DNA of 7,512 nucleotides, from contig CALLJA010000419.1 in NCBI GenBank assembly GCA_938008865.1, positions 1-7,512 on the forward strand. The letters are read 5' to 3'. This DNA is from an uncultured Anaerolineales bacterium. GTDB lineage: Bacteria > Chloroflexota > Anaerolineae > Anaerolineales > Villigracilaceae. The position numbers and the translations under genes are program-made. Positions 1-4,582 of the stretch are shown here, one piece after another; position 1 is the first letter of the stretch, and every line of letters begins with the position of its first letter. The notes below the pieces were generated by a model. That model made no database searches. It had not been told where the DNA came from and saw only the letters and a list, made by a program, of their open reading frames with translations.

Positions 1-290
1 CCGAAGGCAAGCAGCCCGCCAAGTTCTCCGAAGTGCTGCTGGGCGTCACCAAGGCTTCGCTGAGCACCGACTCGTTCCTCTCGGCTTCCTCGTTCCAGCA
101 CACCATCAAGGTGTTGGCAGGTGCGGCCATTGGTTCCACCACCGACCCGCTTTTTGGCCTGAAGGAGAACGTAATCATCGGCAAGCTCATCCCAGCCGGC
201 ACTGGCTTCATCCCCGACCGCTTCAAGAACCTGGAGGGCAAGGAAGGCCAGGCCTCGCAGTGGACGGAACTTCCCGACGCCGCTGCGTAA
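1..290 (+). CDS. rpoC: RNA polymerase beta' subunit, C-terminal fragment
   Basis: This is the last 96 codons of the gene for the largest catalytic subunit of DNA-directed RNA polymerase. The reading frame is open from base 3 and stops at TAA 288-290; the start lies outside the window. The visible protein carries the conserved beta' C-terminal block: a stretch reading LLGVTKASLSTDSFLSASSF, then a helix of the IKVLAGAAI type, then GLKENVIIGKLIPAGTG. This is the near-invariant C-terminal region of bacterial RpoC. A short acidic tail ending in PDAAA follows. The ORF is followed within 20 bp by an intrinsic terminator, so rpoC is probably the last gene of its operon (usually rpoB-rpoC). The family assignment is direct from the motifs. 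Confidence 0.95.
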   Translation, partial: EGKQPAKFSEVLLGVTKASLSTDSFLSASSFQHTIKVLAGAAIGSTTDPLFGLKENVIIGKLIPAGTGFIPDRFKNLEGKEGQASQWTELPDAAA

Positions 291-308
291 CCCGATCTCC
301 AGAAACCC

Positions 309-338
309 AGAGACGCCAACAATGGCGTCTCTTTTTTT
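309..338 (+). terminator. Intrinsic terminator of the rpoC transcript
   Basis: A perfect 9-bp stem, AGAGACGCC (309-317) with GGCGTCTCT (324-332), encloses a 6-nt loop and runs directly into seven T residues (332-338). It lies 18 bp after the rpoC stop codon, which is the classic layout of a rho-independent terminator. The TATAAT box of the next gene begins only 3 bp after the T-tract, so terminator and promoter are packed together. Confidence 0.93.
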
Positions 339-341
339 GCA

Positions 342-347
342 TATAAT
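342..347 (+). promoter_or_regulatory. -10 box for the downstream methyltransferase-like gene
   Basis: A perfect TATAAT lies 7 nt before the ATG at 355. Transcription would be expected to start at about 353-355, at or next to the start codon. No good TTGACA-like -35 box is visible; the region 16-18 bp upstream is the rpoC terminator hairpin. No Shine-Dalgarno sequence lies between the box and the ATG. Together this suggests a leaderless transcript. The start site is inferred, not observed. Confidence 0.6.
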
Positions 348-354
348 CGGACCG

Positions 355-1182
355 ATGTCGCATCCGCGTTCCCCCTCCAAAAAACCGCTGGGACTTCCCA
401 CCCGCGGGAAGACCGCCTCGAACCGCCTGCGTCGCGTGGACAACTTTATCCTGCTCTATGAGCCGTCCCTGCTCACGCGGACCGATGGCCTGTTCCGCGA
501 GGCCCTTTTCGTGGATCTCGGCTATGGGTTCGACCCACGCACCACGCTCGAGAGCGCCACCCGTTTCCGCAGGTTGAATCCCGGCCTGCCGATCCTGGGC
601 GTGGAGATCGACAAGCAACGCGTGGAGGCCGCCCAGCCCTTCGCCGACGAGCGGACCTTCTTCCGCCTGGGCGGGTTCAACCTGCCGCTGCAGGCGGGAG
701 AATCAGTGCGCTTGATTCGCGCGTTCAACGTGCTGCGCCAGTACGAGGAAAGGGACTTTGCCCCCGCCTGTGAGGCCTTGGCGCCTTATGTGCTCACCGG
801 CGGGTTGATGGTCGAGGGCACGTCGACGCCCTTTGGGGGGCTGTGGTGCGCAAACTTGATGAGGAAAGTGGACAGTGGAAAGACAGGCGCATGGGATTTC
901 GAAGCGCTGGTGTTCAGTACCAACTTCCGCACAGGCTTCGACGTGGAGGAGTTCCAGACCATCCTGCCGAAGAACTACATCCACCGCGTCGTAACAGGCG
1001 AACCGATCCACGATTTCTTCGAAGCCTGGAAGCGTTCCGCCGCCGAAAATATCGGTGCAAAGGTTTACGGCCTGCGTCAGTGGTTCAGCGCCGCGGCCGA
1101 GGGCCTCGCTGCGCGTGGGTACAGGGTCGACCTGCGCAGGAAGTGGCTATCCAGGGGCTGGCTCGTCTGGAGGCAGCCTTAG
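355..1182 (+). CDS. SAM-dependent methyltransferase-like protein
   Basis: This 275-residue soluble protein resembles a conserved family annotated as class I SAM-dependent methyltransferases, common in actinobacteria and related groups. Visible motifs are an N-terminal basic NRLRRVDNFI segment (residues 23-32), a glycine-containing strand-loop FVDLGYGFDP (52-61) at the SAM-binding motif I position, VEIDKQRV (83-90) giving the acidic end of strand 2, RAFNVLRQY (122-130) and LTGGLMVEGTS (147-157) at the motif III position. The substrate is unknown. A longer reading from ATG 322 is open, but that codon lies inside the rpoC terminator loop, so ATG 355 is preferred. There is no ribosome-binding site; the TATAAT at 342-347 implies leaderless translation. 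The 3' end overlaps the convergent gene by 4 bp. The family match rests on remembered motif patterns and has not been searched. Confidence 0.75.
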   Translation: MSHPRSPSKKPLGLPTRGKTASNRLRRVDNFILLYEPSLLTRTDGLFREALFVDLGYGFDPRTTLESATRFRRLNPGLPILGVEIDKQRVEAAQPFADERTFFRLGGFNLPLQAGESVRLIRAFNVLRQYEERDFAPACEALAPYVLTGGLMVEGTSTPFGGLWCANLMRKVDSGKTGAWDFEALVFSTNFRTGFDVEEFQTILPKNYIHRVVTGEPIHDFFEAWKRSAAENIGAKVYGLRQWFSAAAEGLAARGYRVDLRRKWLSRGWLVWRQP

Positions 1183-3416
1183 CCGTTCGCAGCGACGGCC
1201 TCGTTTTTTTGGATCAGCACCGACAGCCAGTAGACGTCCGGGTATTGCGTGTGACGGGTCCTGTCCTTGCTGACGACTTTTAGTTTGAGCTGCTGGCAAT
1301 ATTTTTGAACGTCGGACATGCGGTAGTAGGAGAACCAGCGCGTGCGGTCGAACAGATGGCTGTCGTATTCTTCGTTGAGGCCCTCCTTGTCGATCACGCG
1401 GATGAAGCATATGCCGCCGGGTTTGAGACGGGCATTGATCTGTTGCAACATGACTTGCAGGTCGTTCTTCTCCAGCAGGTGGACGAATACTGCGTTGGCA
1501 ACGATCCCGTCGAATTCTCCTTCCTTGAAGAGCATGAGATTGTACATGTCTTCCACGTAGAACCGATTCCACAGGTGCGGATACAGATTTTTGGCAATGT
1601 AGATCGCATCATCCGAAAAATCGATTCCGCATACATCGCAGCCGCGCCTGGCCAGGTAATTAACTTCCTTGCCCGAGCCGCATCCAAGCACCAGCACCCG
1701 GCCTTTGAATTTATCGAGATGGGATTTGACGTCGATCTCAAGATGGTCGCCAAACTTGCCGTGGAAATACGGGGCATTCTCACCGTAAAAGTTTTGCGTC
1801 ACTTGGTATCGTTTCCTGCGCTCTTCATCCCATTTACGTATCGTGGAGAGGTGCCCGCCCTCCCATTTTTTCTTGTCATCCAGCGCGGTGACTTCGGCCA
1901 GCATCCTGCCGTTTTGCAGCCTGTGCGCGCGCTTGCGGAACCCCTTGAAGGACTTATCCCCGGCCGGCTGGCGGAGGAATACGAGCGGCAGGTCGGCTGC
2001 GTCGAGCCCGGTGACCGCTTCGCTGATCTCCCGGCAGACCATGAAGCCGAAATAGGTTTCCTTGTTCACGCCCTGCATCATTTCATAGTTTCTCGCGCCG
2101 CGCGTATCCACCAGGTCGGCCGCCGCCAGCAGGGACATGACCTCGGGGTGCAGTTTTCTCAAGTTGACGGTCGCGATCTTCGGCCCGTTGGCGTTGATGT
2201 GGAAGCGCGGATTTCCCTGCAACGACGGATAATACTTCATGACGTATTTGCTGTCTTCGTACGAGAAATCGTTTCCGCAGCGGATGGAACGCGGCACCAG
2301 GTTGATTTCGACGTGGCCGTATCTTTTCAATACTTCGCTGTAGAACCGCAGCAGGAACAGCGTTTCGATGTAATCGTCTGGGAACGAAAGGATGCGAAAC
2401 CGCCTGCCCGAACTGGACTTCAGCGTATGGAAAAAAGTTTCGGTCGCATCGATGCGTGTCAGGGTGTGCGCAATGTCCCACAATCTTTCGCCGATGCGTT
2501 CCACGGCATTTTCGACGCTCAACCCCTTTGTATCCAGCGATATAACAGCCGAACGGTTGATTTCCGAAGTGGCGGCATGGACGGATTTTTCATCCACCCC
2601 CATCAAGCCGGATGCGATCGAGATGTGGAGCCATTGTTGAATGTCGGGCTTCTTGTTCTTCTCCAGCCAGTCGATGATCTTCAGGATCAATTGTTTTCGA
2701 TTGTAGGTGAGGTTCGAATAGGTCTCGAATTCATAGTCCGGGTTGCCGTTGAGGATCACGGCAATGAACCTTCTGATGATGTCCGAATACTCCTGGTACC
2801 AGATCTCGTGGGAGATCGGACGGCCAAATTCCGTGCGCATGCCCATTAATTTGCGGGCCAGCGCCTTAACCTCTTCGTTCGATATTTTTTTGAACAGGCT
2901 GGGGTAGATTTGGTGGATGCGGATCAGTTCGTCGTCGATGACTTTGTCGAGCCAGGCGTCGAACGTGGTTTTCACGCGCAGGAACTCCGCCGCCGGCGAG
3001 ATCTCTTCGAGCGTGAATGTGCCGGGTTCGTAATCCTCGTTGCACAGGTTTTGTTGATAAGCCAGGATGGGATTGTCGTTTTGATACCCCAACAGCCTGA
3101 GGATGGTCTCTTCCGCCAGTTCCGGGCTGTTCAGGACCTGATGCACATCGATGAGTGTGCGCCTGTTCGGTTTGAAAAGGGAGCGCAGCGTTCCCGTCAA
3201 TTCGTTCCTGCGATACACCAACACCAGCAGCCCAGCCACGGCCAATAGCAGCAAACCCACGGGCACAGGGACCGGCTGGAGCAGTGTGCCCAGCAGCCTG
3301 GCCAGCGCTTGAAGCAGTTTATCCAGGGCGTCGATCTTGATGAGTTTATCCGCCAGGATGCTCGTGATCACTGTGACGATGATGGCCGCGACATAACCCC
3401 AGATTTTTTTCTTCAT
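1179..3416 (-). CDS. Membrane-anchored DUF89 (ARMT1-like)-SAM methyltransferase fusion
   Basis: The product has 745 residues. Residues 7-22 and about 49-68 are hydrophobic helices flanked by KKK and RR, predicting a two-helix anchor with the catalytic part in the cytoplasm. Residues about 143-490 resemble the DUF89/ARMT1 fold: a helical start (FLRVKTTFDAWLDKVID, 145-161), a Rossmann-like core with DDYIE (347-351) where the family has the metal-binding DNxxE, an Asp at 383 in GNDFSYED, and TRGARNYEMMQG (438-449) at the usual GxxNYE position. Residues about 562-675 are a canonical class I methyltransferase: VLVLGCGSGKE (574-584, motif I), GIDFSD (597-602), EFDGIVANAVFVHL (634-647) and LKPGGICFIRV (664-674). 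DUF89 proteins are known as metal-dependent phosphatases that remove damaged metabolites; human ARMT1 has been reported to methylate protein carboxyls. The substrate here is unknown. ATG 3416 is chosen because it follows AGAGGA and a promoter; an upstream in-frame ATG at 3470 overlaps the -35 box. Sampled blocks are less GC-rich than neighbouring genes. Confidence 0.75.
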   Translation of the reverse strand: MKKKIWGYVAAIIVTVITSILADKLIKIDALDKLLQALARLLGTLLQPVPVPVGLLLLAVAGLLVLVYRRNELTGTLRSLFKPNRRTLIDVHQVLNSPELAEETILRLLGYQNDNPILAYQQNLCNEDYEPGTFTLEEISPAAEFLRVKTTFDAWLDKVIDDELIRIHQIYPSLFKKISNEEVKALARKLMGMRTEFGRPISHEIWYQEYSDIIRRFIAVILNGNPDYEFETYSNLTYNRKQLILKIIDWLEKNKKPDIQQWLHISIASGLMGVDEKSVHAATSEINRSAVISLDTKGLSVENAVERIGERLWDIAHTLTRIDATETFFHTLKSSSGRRFRILSFPDDYIETLFLLRFYSEVLKRYGHVEINLVPRSIRCGNDFSYEDSKYVMKYYPSLQGNPRFHINANGPKIATVNLRKLHPEVMSLLAAADLVDTRGARNYEMMQGVNKETYFGFMVCREISEAVTGLDAADLPLVFLRQPAGDKSFKGFRKRAHRLQNGRMLAEVTALDDKKKWEGGHLSTIRKWDEERRKRYQVTQNFYGENAPYFHGKFGDHLEIDVKSHLDKFKGRVLVLGCGSGKEVNYLARRGCDVCGIDFSDDAIYIAKNLYPHLWNRFYVEDMYNLMLFKEGEFDGIVANAVFVHLLEKNDLQVMLQQINARLKPGGICFIRVIDKEGLNEEYDSHLFDRTRWFSYYRMSDVQKYCQQLKLKVVSKDRTRHTQYPDVYWLSVLIQKNEAVAANG

Positions 3417-3420
3417 GAGA

Positions 3421-3426
3421 TCCTCT
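3421..3426 (-). promoter_or_regulatory. Ribosome-binding site deciding the start of the DUF89-methyltransferase gene
   Basis: AGAGGA on the minus strand lies 4 nt before ATG 3416. It supports this start over the in-frame ATG 54 bp upstream, which has no such site and would place the promoter inside the coding region. Confidence 0.65.
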
Positions 3427-3445
3427 GATTGTGAAGCATGTAACG

Positions 3446-3474
3446 AATATATAGCAAAAATAAAAAACATTCAA
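3446..3474 (-). promoter_or_regulatory. Sigma-70-like promoter of the DUF89-methyltransferase gene
   Basis: On the minus strand, TTGAAT (3474-3469) and TATATT (3451-3446) are separated by exactly 17 bp within a very AT-rich stretch. This is close to the housekeeping-sigma consensus. The expected transcription start, at about 3439, leaves a leader of roughly 23 nt with a ribosome-binding site. It lies downstream of the terminator of the preceding minus-strand gene, so the fusion gene is probably transcribed alone. Confidence 0.7.
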
Positions 3475-3499
3475 GAGTCTTTCAGGCCCCGATGGGTAT

Positions 3500-3531
3500 A
3501 AAAAAGAGGGCCCGGTATGCGCCGGGCCTTC
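3500..3531 (-). terminator. Intrinsic terminator of the small membrane protein gene
   Basis: Read on the minus strand, a 10-position stem with one mismatch (plus-strand arms 3506-3515 and 3522-3531, core GGCCCGG/CCGGGCC) encloses a 6-nt loop and is followed by a run of six T (3505-3500). It lies about 19 bp past the stop codon of the gene ending at 3550, and separates it from the fusion gene downstream. Confidence 0.9.
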
Positions 3532-3549
3532 TCAGACGATGTGTTGGGA

Positions 3550-3966
3550 TCAGGATGGCTTTTTCCTGAACAAAAAGAAGGGGATGAGAAACAGCGGGAG
3601 CGCGAGGCCCAGCCCGCACAACGCCCCGCCGCCGAACATCCCGACGATGGCAGCCAGCGCGAATTGCTCATTGCGGATGACGCGCATGCTGCCGTCTTGC
3701 ATGGTGCAGGTGATCTCCACTGTGTGACCACGCGCCCCCGAAGGACTGGTCGTGGTCGGCGTGGACGCGCCCCGCTCCTCGCTGGTCGAGCGCGCGCCCG
3801 GGCAGAAGACCGCCACTGCCACCTGACGGCTGACGGCTTCGCTGGAGAACAACGTCGGCCCCAGCAGGAACGAGGACGCAAACATGATTCCGCACGCCAG
3901 CGCAAGCAGGACCAGCCAGGCCGTCAGCCGCGCTCCCCAAACTGCCTTGTTCGTCTCAAGTTTCAT
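3550..3966 (-). CDS. Small two-helix membrane protein of unknown function
   Basis: This 138-residue protein is not one I recognise. It has a short basic N-terminus, a hydrophobic helix at about residues 12-36, a polar segment at 37-100 rich in Ser/Thr/Gly, and a second hydrophobic helix at about 103-133 ending in RKKPS. The positive charges at both ends place both termini in the cytoplasm and the polar middle outside. The outer segment has two cysteines (55 and 87) that could form a disulphide, and alternating strands (RQVAVAVF, HTVEITCTM) that suggest a small beta domain. The topology resembles DUF3592-type proteins, but I see no diagnostic motif. The start is well supported by GGAGG 6 nt before ATG 3966 and a TATAAT further upstream. 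It has its own terminator and is divergent from the YdcZ-like gene. Confidence 0.75.
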   Translation of the reverse strand: MKLETNKAVWGARLTAWLVLLALACGIMFASSFLLGPTLFSSEAVSRQVAVAVFCPGARSTSEERGASTPTTTSPSGARGHTVEITCTMQDGSMRVIRNEQFALAAIVGMFGGGALCGLGLALPLFLIPFFLFRKKPS

Positions 3967-3989
3967 CGCGCACCTCCAAATTTGGATAA

Positions 3990-3995
3990 ATTATA
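3990..3995 (-). promoter_or_regulatory. -10 box for the small membrane protein gene
   Basis: TATAAT on the minus strand lies 23 nt before ATG 3966, with GGAGGTG (3977-3971) in between. The expected leader is about 17 nt. No convincing -35 hexamer is visible at the usual distance; a TTGAAT lies only 4 bp upstream of the box, which is too close to act as one. Confidence 0.6.
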
Positions 3996-4059
3996 TCGAA
4001 TTCAAGGGCACGGTTCCATCACCTGTTTGGCATACCCGCTGCGCGCTTCAAAAATCAGG

Positions 4060-4065
4060 TATCAT
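4060..4065 (+). promoter_or_regulatory. Possible -10 box for the YdcZ-family gene
   Basis: TATCAT lies 21 nt before ATG 4087, with an AAAGGA ribosome-binding site (4073-4078) between them. The placement fits a short-leader transcript. No clear -35 is seen, so the call is weak. Confidence 0.4.
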
Positions 4066-4086
4066 CGTCGCAGAAAGGACAACCGC

Positions 4087-4524
4087 ATGGACAACCTTGT
4101 CTTCATTATCTTGATCGGCCTGGCAGGCGGGATCGCCGTCGGCTTGCAGAGTCCGCTTTCGAGCCTGATGAGTCAGCGCATCGGCACGCTGGAAAGTGTC
4201 TTTATCGTGCATATCGGCGGGGCAGTCGCGGCTCTGTTGCCCCTCTTGTTCTACGGCGGCGGGAAGTTGAGTCAGTGGCGGAGCGTGCCCTGGTACGCGC
4301 TGGTTGCGGGTGTGTTCGGATTGGTGGTCATCGGCGCGGTGAGTTACATGATCCCGCGCATCGGTGTGGCGGCTTCGATTGTTACCATCGTGGCTGGGCA
4401 GATCCTGGTCGGCACCCTGCTCGACCATTTCGGGCTGTTGGGCGCGGCCCAACGCTCACTCGACCCGTCCCGCCTGCTCGGGCTGGCCGTCGTCCTCCTG
4501 GGGGTGTGGCTGACGGTCAAGTAG
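4087..4524 (+). CDS. DMT superfamily membrane protein, YdcZ (DUF606) family
   Basis: The product is a 145-residue, very hydrophobic protein with about five predicted membrane helices (roughly residues 3-22, 33-56, 67-88, 90-114 and 128-144). The length, the opening helix rich in Gly/Ala followed by LQSPLSSLMSQRIG (20-33), and the late GQILVGTLLDHFGLLG block (104-119) match the YdcZ family of the drug/metabolite transporter superfamily. Members are single-repeat inner-membrane proteins; their substrates are generally not known, and some may work as paired subunits. No partner gene is present here. The frame is open much further upstream, but ATG 4087 follows AAAGGA and starts the family-typical first helix, so the upstream part is not coding. 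A terminator follows 12 bp after the stop. Confidence 0.87.
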   Translation: MDNLVFIILIGLAGGIAVGLQSPLSSLMSQRIGTLESVFIVHIGGAVAALLPLLFYGGGKLSQWRSVPWYALVAGVFGLVVIGAVSYMIPRIGVAASIVTIVAGQILVGTLLDHFGLLGAAQRSLDPSRLLGLAVVLLGVWLTVK

Positions 4525-4536
4525 CCGCCCGACATC

Positions 4537-4575
4537 AAAAAGCAGCCTCCCGATTTTGGGAGGCTGCTTTTCTTT
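4537..4575. terminator. Bidirectional terminator between convergent genes
   Basis: A perfect 14-bp stem (4538-4551 with 4558-4571) reads AAAAGCAGCCTCCC on one arm and its complement on the other, with a 6-nt loop. The A-rich left base and T-rich right base give a U-tract on either strand. It sits 12 bp after the YdcZ-family stop and just past the stop of the convergent beta-helix gene, so it can end both transcripts. Confidence 0.92.
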
Positions 4576-4582
4576 CATGTCT

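Noticed and set aside
322..354. Upstream extension of the methyltransferase-like gene to ATG 322
   Set aside because: The codon lies inside the rpoC terminator loop and precedes the TATAAT box; the extension MASLFLHIIGP is encoded by the hairpin and T-tract.
1305..2849. Open frame of 514 codons on the plus strand, opposite the DUF89-methyltransferase gene
   Set aside because: It lies wholly antisense to a gene with recognisable domains, promoter and ribosome-binding site, and its translation shows no family-like motifs. It is a by-product of codon use on the other strand.
3417..3470. 18-residue N-terminal extension of the DUF89-methyltransferase protein
   Set aside because: The upstream ATG overlaps the -35 box and the extension is encoded by the AT-rich promoter; the internal ATG has AGAGGA before it.
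3517..4086. Open frame continuing upstream of the YdcZ-family start
   Set aside because: It is antisense to the small membrane protein gene and crosses a promoter region; the family-typical protein begins at ATG 4087.
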